A model generated the notes under the pieces. It saw nothing but the letters and a program-made list of their open reading frames with translations. It had not been told where the DNA came from and did no database searches. This document shows, piece after piece, positions 36,823-45,724 of a stretch of DNA of 64,000 nucleotides. A program made the translations under genes and the position numbers. This DNA is from [Clostridium] symbiosum (GTDB lineage: Bacteria > Bacillota > Clostridia > Lachnospirales > Lachnospiraceae): assembly GCA_036419695.1 (NCBI GenBank), contig CP143946.1:1076001-1140000 (forward strand). Direction: 5' to 3'. The first letter of the stretch is position 1. Every line of letters begins with the position of its first letter.

Positions 36823-39800
36823 ATGAGGAGAAACGACATTCACAAAGTGATGATTATCGGTTCCGGTCCAATTATTATCGGACAGGCATGCGAGTTCGAT
36901 TATTCCGGAACTCAGGCGTGCAAGGCGTTAAAAAACCTTGGTTACGAGATTGTACTGGTAAACTCTAATCCGGCTACGATCATGACGGATCCGGAGACAG
37001 CAGATGTGACCTACATCGAACCACTTAATGTTGAGAGATTGACACAGATCATTGATAAAGAGAGACCGGACGCATTACTTCCGAATCTGGGAGGACAGTC
37101 AGGTCTTAACCTTTGTTCCGAACTGGCAGCAGCAGGTGTTCTTGATAAATATAATGTAAAAGTAATCGGAGTTCAGGTCGATGCAATCGAGCGTGGTGAG
37201 GATCGTATCGAATTTAAGCATGCAATGGAAAGCCTGAATATTGAGATGGCAAGGAGTGAAGTTGCCTATACGGTGGAAGAAGCTCTTGCAATTGCCGATA
37301 AGTTAGGTTATCCGGTCGTTCTTCGCCCGGCTTACACGATGGGCGGCGAGGGCGGCGGCCTTGTATATAATGTAGAAGAATTAAAAACAGTCTGTGCGAG
37401 AGGCCTTCAGGCCAGTATGGTTGGCCAGGTGCTCGTCGAAGAATCGATCTTAGGCTGGGAAGAATTAGAGCTGGAAGTTGTACGTGATGCCAAAAACAAT
37501 ATGATTACCGTTTGCTTTATTGAAAATATTGATCCTCTTGGCGTTCATACCGGTGACTCATTCTGCTCTGCACCAATGCTTACTATTTCAGAAGAAGTCC
37601 AGAAACGTTTACAGGAAAAATCTTATAAAATTGTCGAGGCGATTGAGGTAATCGGCGGAACGAACGTGCAGTGGGCACATGACCCGAAGACAGACCGCGA
37701 TATCGTAATTGAGATTAACCCGAGAACGTCACGTTCCTCAGCGCTGGCATCCAAGGCAACAGGATTCCCGATTGCCCTTGTATCAGCCATGCTTGCAACA
37801 GGACTTACCCTGGATGAAATCCCATGCGGCAAATACGGCACACTGGATAAATATGTTCCGTCCGGCGATTACATCGTAATCAAATTCGCACGCTGGGCAT
37901 TTGAGAAATTCAAAGGTTCCGAAGATAAATTAGGTACTCAGATGAAGGCCGTAGGCGAAGTCATGAGTATTGGAAAGACATACAAGGAAGCTCTTCAGAA
38001 GGCAATCCGAAGCCTGGAGAGAGGATGTTACGGCCTTGGCCATGTGAAAGACTTTGACCAGAAGAGCAAAAAAGAACTTCTGTCCATGCTTCATGTACCG
38101 ACCAGCCAGCGCCAGTTCATCATGTATGAGGCTCTGAGACAGGGTGCGACCGTTGAAGAACTTTTCGAATTGACAAAGATTAAACACTATTTCATCGAGC
38201 AGATGAAAGAACTGGTGGAAGAGGAAGAAGCTCTGATGCAGTATAAGGGCCAGGTACCTCCTGTGGAAGTACTCCGCCAGGCCAAACTCGACGGATTTGC
38301 AGACAAGTATTTAAGCGAAATCCTGGAAGTTTCCGAAGAAGATATCAGAAATGCCAGAACAGCGGCCGATATCGTGGAAGGCTGGGAAGGCGTTCATGTA
38401 AGCGGGACGGAAGATTCTGCTTACTACTACTCCAGTTATCATATTAAAGATGAGAGCCCATGCAGCGACAATAAGAAGATTATGATTCTCGGCGGCGGCC
38501 CGAACCGTATCGGCCAGGGTATCGAATTCGACTACTGCTGCGTTCATGCTGCAATCGCACTGAAAGAGCTCGGTTTTGAGACAATCATTGTAAACTGCAA
38601 CCCGGAGACCGTATCCACAGACTATGATACATCCGATAAGCTTTACTTTGAGCCTCTGACACTGGAAGATGTATTAAGCATCTACCACAAGGAAAAACCT
38701 CTGGGCGTTATCGCACAGTTCGGTGGACAGACGCCGCTCAACCTGGCAGCCGACTTAAAGAAATACGGCGTGACAATTCTCGGAACCACACCTGAGACAA
38801 TCGACATGGCAGAGGACAGAGACCTGTTCCGTGACATGATGGATAAATTACACATTCCGATGCCCGAGTCAGGCATGGCTGTCAATGTAGAAGAGGCCCT
38901 TGTGATTGCAAACCGCATCGGTTATCCGGTAATGGTACGCCCATCCTACGTACTCGGCGGACGCGGAATGGAAGTTGTACATGATGATGATGCCATGACA
39001 TATTATATGAAGGAAGCCGTCGGCGTTACTCCGGACCGTCCGATTCTGATTGACCGTTTCCTGAACCACGCGACAGAGTGTGAGGCAGACGCCATCAGCG
39101 ACGGAGTGGACGTATTCGTTCCGGCCGTGATGGAGCACATTGAGCTTGCCGGAATCCATTCCGGAGACTCAGCCTGCATCCTTCCGTCCAGAAACCTGAC
39201 AAAAGATCAGGTGGACACCATCCGCGACTACACAAGCCGTATCGCAAAAGAGATGCACGTTGTCGGACTTATGAATATGCAGTATGCAATCGAAGACGGA
39301 GAGGTTTATGTACTTGAGGCGAATCCAAGGGCATCCAGAACCGTTCCACTGGTTTCCAAGGTCTGCAATATCAAGATGGTAAAACTGGCAACCGATATTA
39401 TGACCTCCCACCTGACGGGAAGGCCTTCACCGGTTCCGACACTGACCGAGAAGAAGATTCCTCATTACGGAGTAAAGATGCCGGTATTCCCATTCAAGAT
39501 GTTCCCTGAGGTTGACCCGGTGCTCGGACCGGAGATGCGTTCAACAGGAGAAGTTCTCGGAATGTCCACAAACCTGGGCGAGGCGATTTACAAAGCACAG
39601 GAAGCGACACAGACAAGACTTCCAAGCTCCGGAACCGTACTCTTAAGCGTCAACGATATGGACAAACCTGAACTGATTGAGGTTGCAAAGGGATTCTATG
39701 ACTGCGGCTTCAAGCTGATGGGAACAGGCAGAACATACGATATCATGGCGGCCGCAGGACTTCCGGCAGAAAAGATTGCCAAGATTGACGAGGGCCGCCC

Positions 39801-40035
39801 GAACATCCTTGATAAGATTACGAACAAGAAGGTTGATATTATTATCAATACTCCACTTGATAAAAAGGGAATGGGAGACGACAGCTATATCAGAAAGGCA
39901 GCTGTTAAGGGTAAAATTCCTTATTTTACCAACATGGCAGCTGCAAAGGCAACGGTCCAGGCTCTTAAGACTATTACAAAGAACGGGGATATTGAAGTGA
40001 AGTCACTTCAGGAGTTCCATAAAGAGATTAGATAA
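36823..40035 (+). CDS. carB: Carbamoyl-phosphate synthase large subunit
   Basis: The 1070-residue protein is a full-length CarB. The N-terminal carboxyphosphate half begins HKVMIIGSGPIIIGQACEFDYSGTQACKAL. The second, homologous ATP-grasp half begins KIMILGGGPNRIGQGIEFDYCCVHA at ~555. The C-terminal MGS-like allosteric domain (~935-1070) includes GFKLMGTGRTYDIM. It makes carbamoyl phosphate for pyrimidine and arginine synthesis from ammonia delivered by CarA. The glutaminase subunit gene carA is not adjacent, so it must be elsewhere. Confidence 0.97.
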   Translation: MRRNDIHKVMIIGSGPIIIGQACEFDYSGTQACKALKNLGYEIVLVNSNPATIMTDPETADVTYIEPLNVERLTQIIDKERPDALLPNLGGQSGLNLCSELAAAGVLDKYNVKVIGVQVDAIERGEDRIEFKHAMESLNIEMARSEVAYTVEEALAIADKLGYPVVLRPAYTMGGEGGGLVYNVEELKTVCARGLQASMVGQVLVEESILGWEELELEVVRDAKNNMITVCFIENIDPLGVHTGDSFCSAPMLTISEEVQKRLQEKSYKIVEAIEVIGGTNVQWAHDPKTDRDIVIEINPRTSRSSALASKATGFPIALVSAMLATGLTLDEIPCGKYGTLDKYVPSGDYIVIKFARWAFEKFKGSEDKLGTQMKAVGEVMSIGKTYKEALQKAIRSLERGCYGLGHVKDFDQKSKKELLSMLHVPTSQRQFIMYEALRQGATVEELFELTKIKHYFIEQMKELVEEEEALMQYKGQVPPVEVLRQAKLDGFADKYLSEILEVSEEDIRNARTAADIVEGWEGVHVSGTEDSAYYYSSYHIKDESPCSDNKKIMILGGGPNRIGQGIEFDYCCVHAAIALKELGFETIIVNCNPETVSTDYDTSDKLYFEPLTLEDVLSIYHKEKPLGVIAQFGGQTPLNLAADLKKYGVTILGTTPETIDMAEDRDLFRDMMDKLHIPMPESGMAVNVEEALVIANRIGYPVMVRPSYVLGGRGMEVVHDDDAMTYYMKEAVGVTPDRPILIDRFLNHATECEADAISDGVDVFVPAVMEHIELAGIHSGDSACILPSRNLTKDQVDTIRDYTSRIAKEMHVVGLMNMQYAIEDGEVYVLEANPRASRTVPLVSKVCNIKMVKLATDIMTSHLTGRPSPVPTLTEKKIPHYGVKMPVFPFKMFPEVDPVLGPEMRSTGEVLGMSTNLGEAIYKAQEATQTRLPSSGTVLLSVNDMDKPELIEVAKGFYDCGFKLMGTGRTYDIMAAAGLPAEKIAKIDEGRPNILDKITNKKVDIIINTPLDKKGMGDDSYIRKAAVKGKIPYFTNMAAAKATVQALKTITKNGDIEVKSLQEFHKEIR

Positions 40036-40143
40036 GCAATTGTTTTGAATTAGATAACCCGCACGGAATGTCTGCCTTATTGGATTGGTAGGGATTTCGG
40101 GCGGGTTATATTGATATAAGGATTTAACTGAGGTGAGGAGGAC

Positions 40144-40434
40144 GCGTCCGGAACGGACCATGTCCGGTGTGGTGAGGGGGCTGGCTGAGTCTTTTGTCCC
40201 CGATTGGAGGTTGTTGTGAGGGGGGAATCCGGCCGGAATGAATTGTTACGGGGACCGCTCGCGCTTTTTGGAGTGCGCAGCGGTCCCAGGCTCGAAAAGA
40301 CCTCGCCAGGTACCGGCGGACTCCCATATCCCCTGCACAATTAATTCCGCCTCCTTCCCCCGGTAGGTTATCGCCGGGGACAAAAGACTCAGACGGAGGA
40401 TTTCGCGGCACCGGACATGGTCCGCTCCGGACGC
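40144..40434. repeat. Long nested inverted repeat A
   Basis: Four nested stems share one centre: 40144-40169 with 40409-40434 (25 of 26 paired), 40185-40202 with 40375-40392 (18 of 18), 40235-40246 with 40337-40348 (11 of 12), and 40251-40259 with 40279-40287 (9 of 9). Confidence 0.85.
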
Positions 40435-40447
40435 TGATTGTTTCTAA

Positions 40448-40595
40448 CCTTAAATGGGGAGGACCCTGTCGCGGCCACTACGAAGCTGCGATACTTTTAC
40501 GGTCTGACGGTATCTCACGATGAATTTGATAACAGATATTTTGAAGCATTCGGAGGAACATAGTGGTTGCGACGCTCCTCCTCCCCCTTTGAAGG
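40448..40595. repeat. Long inverted repeat B
   Basis: Arms 40448-40480 and 40561-40595 are complementary over most of ~33 bases with small gaps, including a GTCGC..CCACTA block. An inner imperfect stem lies around 40488-40520. Confidence 0.75.
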
Positions 40596-40650
40596 AATAA
40601 GAACAATTCAGCGGCCGCAGGCCGGGGTTCGGGATGGCGAAAACCTCGGC

Positions 40651-40855
40651 GTCTTCAGTCCCGGTCCATAACCTTCCTGTGGGGAAGAAGGGAGAAAAAG
40701 ATTCCGGAGGGAACCTGGGAGTCCATCGGCACTTAGACGGCGTTCTTTGACGTCTTAGTACCGTTATGCACTCCAAAGAGCGCAAGCGTTTCCCGCAGGA
40801 ACTTTTTCTGCCCGGATTCCCCACCCGCGACAACCTGCAAGCCGGGACTGAAGAC
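40651..40855. repeat. Long nested inverted repeat C
   Basis: Stems 40651-40664 with 40842-40855 (14 of 14), 40679-40705 with 40798-40824 (imperfect), 40718-40722 with 40770-40774, and 40727-40739 with 40751-40763 (11 of 13) are concentric. Weaker complementarity extends outward to about 40625 and 40885. Confidence 0.8.
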
Positions 40856-40912
40856 TCACAACCTCCCTCTCACCATCCCGCCCCCCGACCGTCCCGGCGG
40901 CGTTCTCATTCC

Positions 40913-41683
40913 TCAATTAAATCCCCATTTAAATTTGTGGCGGTATCCAATATGAAGCACAAAAGCGCCGAACACGATTGTGCCCAGATAACTCAAATCC
41001 CCCGCCAGAATCCCAAAGCGTTCCGCTATCACGGAAAAAACAGGCTGCGTTGTGGGATAGTACGGTGTGATATAAAACATATCCGGGTACCCGTAGGGAC
41101 TTGCCAGGATATTGATGGCAGTTGCAATGAGACAGCACACCAGAAAAATTCCGGTAGCCCCTGCCAAGGCGCGGTACGACGCAGCCCCCATATCGGAAAA
41201 AAGAATCAGCAGCCCGATGAAAACAAGCACAATATGCCAAAGAAAAGAGTGGAGGGTAAGAGTCCAGTAGGGATGCATCATCCCATATGGCGCCGCAAAG
41301 ACGAGGATGCTGCCCGGCAGATTATAGCTGTACATAAAGGTGCAGAGAATGCGCTGCCATTTCCCTCCCGTTTTTCCCGTAAAGGGCAGAAGAAGGCAGA
41401 GATACATCGGGATACTGCAGAGCTGGAAGGGGAAATACCACCAGTCATAGCTATGGTGATTGACAACGTAGTAGAGAAAAAGCTGTTTATAACATTCCGA
41501 TAAGGCAAGCAGTATTCCCATTATAAATAAAATCGCGACCCTTGAGGAATACGGAAGATGTCTGAGACGCCAGGCCAGAAGCGCAGCGGCAGCCAGGCCG
41601 AATATGGTAAAGCAAATATGAAATGCGGAAAAAGGCAGCGGCGGAGTCATGGGCCAGGCCGTTTTAAACAACCAGTCCTCCAT
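40913..41683 (-). CDS. YwaF/TIGR02206-family integral membrane protein
   Basis: The 256-residue protein has about seven predicted membrane helices, with FSAFHICFTIFGLAAAALLAW first. It also has the features of the YwaF family: a CSIPMYLCLLLPF helix, LPGSILVFAAPYG, and HSFLWHIVLVFIG with a conserved His in the middle. The molecular function of this family is not established. It is transcribed toward the palindromic region, convergent with carB, and nothing else is in its unit. Confidence 0.8.
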   Translation of the reverse strand: MEDWLFKTAWPMTPPLPFSAFHICFTIFGLAAAALLAWRLRHLPYSSRVAILFIMGILLALSECYKQLFLYYVVNHHSYDWWYFPFQLCSIPMYLCLLLPFTGKTGGKWQRILCTFMYSYNLPGSILVFAAPYGMMHPYWTLTLHSFLWHIVLVFIGLLILFSDMGAASYRALAGATGIFLVCCLIATAINILASPYGYPDMFYITPYYPTTQPVFSVIAERFGILAGDLSYLGTIVFGAFVLHIGYRHKFKWGFN

Positions 41684-42063
41684 AAAAACACCTCACTTTC
41701 TGGTATTACATTTTCACAGCTTTTTGCGGCCGGATGTAATCGTATCTGATGTGTTACTAGTTTGTAGTATAAACCCAAACGTGATATTTGCCAATAGTTG
41801 TAAATCATAAGGGGATATTTGCATAAAAATTCATAAACTTCTGGAAAAACGTAAAAAAAACCGAATTAGTACTTGATTATTTTCCAAAATACGTTATAAT
41901 GAATTACTAGAAAACATAATTAATATTTATACATATTTAATGCATAAATCACACTTTTTAAACGAAAAAAACAAGGAAGTGTCCCGGAGATTAACAGCAG
42001 AATGCTTTGGGTAATGTATAATAAATCAATTTATGCATCTGATATGACAAGAGGAGGACAATT
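41684..42063. other. AT-rich intergenic region with the amino-acid importer promoter
   Basis: The 380-base divergent gap carries TTGATT (41873-41878) and TATAAT (41895-41900) with 16-base spacing, then a ~155-base leader to the binding-protein gene. A GAGGAGG ribosome site is at 42051-42057. No recognised riboswitch or T-box motif was found. Confidence 0.6.
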
Positions 42064-42906
42064 ATGAAAAAACAGTTTTTAGCTTTAGCAATGGCAGCAA
42101 TGATGGCGGCATCTCTCGCAGGATGCAGTTCGAAACCGGCAGAGACAAAGGCTCCTGAAACGGCAGCAGAGACACAGGAAGCAGCCGGTGAGACAACCGA
42201 AGCAGCAGATGAAACTGCTGAAGAGCCAAAAGAAGAGGCAGCGGCAGGCGGTGTGCTTGTTATGGGTACCAACGCAGAGTTCCCTCCATATGAATTTTAT
42301 GAGGATAACGATATCGTAGGCATTGACGTTGAGATTGCAAAGGCAATCGCTGAGAAGATGGGCATGGAGCTTCAGATTGAAGATATGGCATTTGATGCAA
42401 TTATTCCTGCAGTTACAAGCGGTAAAGCAGATTTCGGCGCAGCCGGCATGACAGTAACGGAAGAGCGTCAGAGATCCGTAGAATTTACAGACACATATGC
42501 AAACTCCAACCAGGTTGCAATCGTAAAAGAAGACAGCGCCATTACAGGTTCCGCTGATCTGGAAGGAAAGACAATCGGCGTACAGCTTGGAACAACAGGC
42601 GACGCACTTGCAACAGAGCTTAAAGATGCAACAGTAGAGCGTTACAACAAAGGTTTAGAGGCAGTTCAGTCTCTGACACAGGGCAAGATTGACGCAGTCG
42701 TAATCGATCAGGCCACTGCTCAGGCATTCGTTAAGAAGACAGAAGGAATCAAGATTCTGGAAGAGAAGATGTCGGAAGAAGAATACGCAATTGCAATCAA
42801 AAAAGGAAACACAGACCTCGTTGAGAAAATGAATGCTGCAATCGCTGAACTGAAATCAGAAGGAAAAATTGACGAAATCGTTGCAAAATACATGGATGCA
42901 GAGTAA
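42064..42906 (+). CDS. Amino-acid ABC transporter substrate-binding lipoprotein
   Basis: The 280-residue lipoprotein has a signal peptide with lipobox SLAGC (C21), then a Thr/Glu/Ala-rich linker of ~35 residues. The SBP_bac_3 domain follows, with GTNAEFPPYEFYEDNDIVGIDVEIAKAIAE and DAIIPAVTSGKADFGAAGMTVTEER. It resembles polar amino-acid (Arg/Gln/His/Cys) receptors. The downstream permease and ATPase genes complete the importer. The intergenic hairpin after it probably sets its higher expression relative to the permease. Confidence 0.92.
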   Translation: MKKQFLALAMAAMMAASLAGCSSKPAETKAPETAAETQEAAGETTEAADETAEEPKEEAAAGGVLVMGTNAEFPPYEFYEDNDIVGIDVEIAKAIAEKMGMELQIEDMAFDAIIPAVTSGKADFGAAGMTVTEERQRSVEFTDTYANSNQVAIVKEDSAITGSADLEGKTIGVQLGTTGDALATELKDATVERYNKGLEAVQSLTQGKIDAVVIDQATAQAFVKKTEGIKILEEKMSEEEYAIAIKKGNTDLVEKMNAAIAELKSEGKIDEIVAKYMDAE

Positions 42907-43000
42907 AATATAAATTGCAGCCTGTATAAAAAAGCATTAAAAGGTCCTAAGGCAGAAACAGCCCGGCGGATAGAAATATAAATTAATGTACAAGGTAATA

Positions 43001-43022
43001 TGGAGGCTGGTAACAGCCTCCA
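43001..43022 (+). terminator. Intercistronic hairpin after the binding-protein gene
   Basis: A perfect 9-bp stem (43001-43009 with 43014-43022) with a four-base loop is followed by only a weak T tract. It may act as a partial terminator or 3'-stabilising stem. Confidence 0.5.
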
Positions 43023-43145
43023 TAAAATAACGCTAAAAGAGCAAGATAACGCTAAAAGGATAGATATCATTTAAAGAATACAAAAGTGCTGAATGATGAT
43101 ACGGATAAAGCAGTTAATAACAGATGACAGATAAGGAAAAAAGAT

Positions 43146-43838
43146 ATGTGGCAGAAATTCACTGAGGATTTTTATTTTAATTTTATTGAGAAGGATCGCT
43201 GGCTTTACCTGGTAGACGGCCTCAAGATTACGCTCACCGTAACGTTGCTGGCAGTAATTCTCGGTATTGTTATTGGCCTGATTGTGGGTGTGGTCCGTTC
43301 TACTTACGAGAAAACCCACAAACTGAAAATACTCAATTTCATATGTAATCTGTATCTGACGGTAATCCGCGGCACGCCTGTCGTAGTCCAGTTGATGATT
43401 ATTTACTATGTCATCTTTGGAAGCCTCAGGGTGGATAAGGTTCCGGTTGCCGTACTTGCCTTCGGTATTAACTCCGGTGCTTATGTGGCGGAGATTTTCA
43501 GAAGCGGTATTATGTCCATCGACAACGGACAGTTTGAAGCCGGGCGGAGCCTGGGATTCAACTATCCCCAGACGATGTGGTATATTGTAATGCCTCAGGC
43601 ATTTAAAAATATTCTGCCTGCGCTTTGTAACGAGTTTATTTCCCTGTTGAAAGAGACATCCGTTGCGGGCTTCATTGCCCTCCAGGATCTGACAAAGGGT
43701 GGGGATATCATCAGAAGTATCACATACAGTGCGACAATGCCGCTGCTTGCCGTCGCTGCCATTTATCTGATTATTGTAATTATATTTACCCAGCTTATCA
43801 AATGTCTGGAAAGGAGGCTGAGGCAGAGTGAACGATAA
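43146..43838 (+). CDS. Polar amino-acid ABC transporter permease
   Basis: The 230-residue permease of the HisM/GlnP type has ~5 helices, [20 protein letters not shown] and the EAA-like loop [28 protein letters not shown]. It lies between the binding-protein gene (240 bases upstream) and the ATPase, whose start overlaps its end by 11 bases. One permease gene means it probably works as a homodimer. Confidence 0.92.
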   Translation: MWQKFTEDFYFNFIEKDRWLYLVDGLKITLTVTLLAVILGIVIGLIVGVVRSTYEKTHKLKILNFICNLYLTVIRGTPVVVQLMIIYYVIFGSLRVDKVPVAVLAFGINSGAYVAEIFRSGIMSIDNGQFEAGRSLGFNYPQTMWYIVMPQAFKNILPALCNEFISLLKETSVAGFIALQDLTKGGDIIRSITYSATMPLLAVAAIYLIIVIIFTQLIKCLERRLRQSER

Positions 43839-44577
43839 TTATTTTGAACAACCTCTGATCCAGGTGAAGAATCTGCAGAAAAACTTTGGCCCCAATGTAG
43901 TTCTGGACGGAGTAACGGTAGACATTTATAAGGGAGACGTCGTTTGTGTCATCGGCGCTTCCGGTTCGGGGAAAAGTACTTTTTTGCGCTGCCTGAACCT
44001 ACTCGAAGAGCCGACAGGCGGACAGATCCTGTTTGAAGGCACAGATATCACGGACAGAAAAACTGATATTAACAAACACCGCCAGAAAATGGGAATGGTA
44101 TTTCAGCAATTTAACCTTTTCCCACATATGACAATTCTTGAAAACCTGACCCTGGCGCCAATGAAACTTCAGGGAAAAAAACGGGAGGAGACCGAGGCGG
44201 AAGCCATGAAGCTTCTGGAACGTGTCGGCCTTCAGGACCGCGCCGGCGCATATCCCAACCAGCTTTCGGGTGGCCAGAAGCAGCGTATTGCGATTGTCCG
44301 CGCACTTTGCATGAAGCCGGATGTGATGCTGTTTGATGAACCGACATCGGCGCTGGATCCGGAAATGGTCGGAGAGGTGCTGAGCGTTATGCGCGATCTG
44401 GCAGAGGAAAAGATGACCATGGTCGTTGTAACTCATGAGATGGGATTTGCCAAGGAAGTGGCGACGCGCGTTATGTTTATGGATGGAGGAAATTTTGCGG
44501 AGGAGAATGAACCGAAGGAATTTTTCGAACATCCGAAGAGTGAGAGATTACAGGCGTTTTTAAGCAAAGTGCTGTAA
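43828..44577 (+). CDS. Polar amino-acid ABC transporter ATP-binding protein
   Basis: The 249-residue ATPase of the GlnQ/HisP type has Walker [10 protein letters not shown] (~43), Q-loop [12 protein letters not shown], signature [15 protein letters not shown], Walker [15 protein letters not shown] and switch VVTHEMGFA. It starts with GTG at 43828 inside the permease 3' end, giving translational coupling. An intrinsic terminator follows. Confidence 0.94.
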   Translation: MNDNYFEQPLIQVKNLQKNFGPNVVLDGVTVDIYKGDVVCVIGASGSGKSTFLRCLNLLEEPTGGQILFEGTDITDRKTDINKHRQKMGMVFQQFNLFPHMTILENLTLAPMKLQGKKREETEAEAMKLLERVGLQDRAGAYPNQLSGGQKQRIAIVRALCMKPDVMLFDEPTSALDPEMVGEVLSVMRDLAEEKMTMVVVTHEMGFAKEVATRVMFMDGGNFAEENEPKEFFEHPKSERLQAFLSKVL

Positions 44578-44607
44578 AACGTTCTATATAATTTATGTAA
44601 CAGGCAG

Positions 44608-44641
44608 AACTCCGGGAGAGAAATTCTTCCGGAGTTTTTTC
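44608..44641 (+). terminator. Terminator of the amino-acid importer operon
   Basis: An 8-bp stem (44608-44615 with 44629-44636) is followed by TTTTTT. Confidence 0.8.
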
Positions 44642-44701
44642 ATGGAAATTTATATGAAAATTTATATGGAAAACTATACGGATAATTATATGGAGATTTC
44701 G
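44642..44701. repeat. Five imperfect 12-base tandem repeats
   Basis: Five head-to-tail copies of an ATGGAAATTTAT-like unit start right after the terminator T tract. They happen to read as a 24-codon frame with MEIY-type repeats ending at 44716, but there is no ribosome binding site. Confidence 0.7.
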
Positions 44702-44769
44702 GAAAAGGCATTTTGAAGCGGTACATCTCAACGGGTATTTTCCGGATAGGTGATTCATCAGGCAATCAT

Positions 44770-45690
44770 TCACCAGGTGATGATTCGGTCCAGCAGAGCT
44801 TTCTGCTCCTGGCTGGACCGCGTGAGGTAAATTCGGGTGGTTTCTATACTGTCATGTCCCATCAGGTCAGCGAGAAGCGAGATGTCGTTAAAACGTTTTA
44901 GGAAGTTTTTCGCGAAACGGTGTCGGAATGAATGGGGATAAACGGTCTTGGGGTTGATTTTATAAAGCTTGGCAAAATGTTTCAGGCGCAGTTCTATGCC
45001 GCGCGATGTAATCAGGTTGCCGTGCCGGTTCAGAAAAATAAATCCGCTTTTGATGCCTTTTTCCATAAACCACGGAATTGCCTCTGCACAGAGGCTGCGG
45101 GGAAAATACAGACGCCGTATTTTTCCCCCTTTTGTATAGAGATCCAGATATCCGAGACGTAAATCTTCTATTTTAATCTGCAGCAGTTCGCTCACTCTGG
45201 CTCCGGTAGCGCCGAGAAAGCGGATGACAAAGTACCAGTACATATTTCCATCATTTTTCAGCTTTTTTTTCATCCGCTCATAATCCCTCTGGGAAATCAC
45301 AGTGTCCAGATAACTTTTTTTCTGCTCTTTTACAGACTGCATCCGGTAGGAACCATCCCGGGTCTTTTTGACGGAATTTAGGTCTACCGGATCCAAAGAG
45401 TTGAAATGTTCCGTATAGGGCAGCATCAGGGAAGATGGAAGTTTCCCGATTTCCTGCAGATAGCTCAGGTAGCGGTTCATTCCATAGATCCTTGCATTTA
45501 CGGTATTAAACTGATAATTTTTCAAAAGATATTCCCTGTAGCTCTTCAGACTCTCTACGGAAAGCTCATGGCCGAGTGAAAAAAAGAGGGAGACGGAACA
45601 GGCATAGGAGGTGATGGTCTTTGCAGAGCGCCCCTGTTTTTCAAGATGCACCCTGAAACCCTCCAATGAATTTTCGAGCAGTTCTTGCAT
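44770..45690 (-). CDS. Tyrosine recombinase (XerC/D-like), second of a tandem pair
   Basis: The 306-residue integrase-family recombinase has a SAM-like N-terminal DNA-binding domain (~1-110) and a catalytic domain. The active-site set is visible: Arg in ATGARVSELL (~167), Lys in the beta-hairpin TKGGKIRRLYF, H253-xx-R256 in HSFRHRF, H279 in GHDS and nucleophile Y288 in TRIYLTRSS. Start 45690 has AAGGAG ~8 bases upstream. It is 34 bases downstream of a homologous recombinase gene on the same strand. The location next to a set of repeated surface-protein genes suggests control of DNA inversion rather than chromosome-dimer resolution. Confidence 0.93.
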   Translation of the reverse strand: MQELLENSLEGFRVHLEKQGRSAKTITSYACSVSLFFSLGHELSVESLKSYREYLLKNYQFNTVNARIYGMNRYLSYLQEIGKLPSSLMLPYTEHFNSLDPVDLNSVKKTRDGSYRMQSVKEQKKSYLDTVISQRDYERMKKKLKNDGNMYWYFVIRFLGATGARVSELLQIKIEDLRLGYLDLYTKGGKIRRLYFPRSLCAEAIPWFMEKGIKSGFIFLNRHGNLITSRGIELRLKHFAKLYKINPKTVYPHSFRHRFAKNFLKRFNDISLLADLMGHDSIETTRIYLTRSSQEQKALLDRIITW

Positions 45691-45724
45691 AAATAACTCC
45701 TTTAGTCTTATGTACTTTTCGATG

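Larger units (their letters stand above)
40036..40912. other. 880-base non-coding region made of nested long inverted repeats
   Basis: No credible gene is present between carB (+) and the YwaF-like gene (-). A weak hairpin just after carB (40054-40062 with 40101-40109) may act as a terminator. The remainder, about 40144-40895, resolves into three successive long inverted repeats annotated separately. Open frames here on the minus strand are low-complexity shadows of the palindromes. Confidence 0.8.

Noticed and set aside
40450..40833. 127-codon minus-strand frame in the palindromic region after carB
   Set aside because: Its sequence follows the inverted repeats, is Arg/Ser/Gly-rich, and shows no domain or ribosome site.
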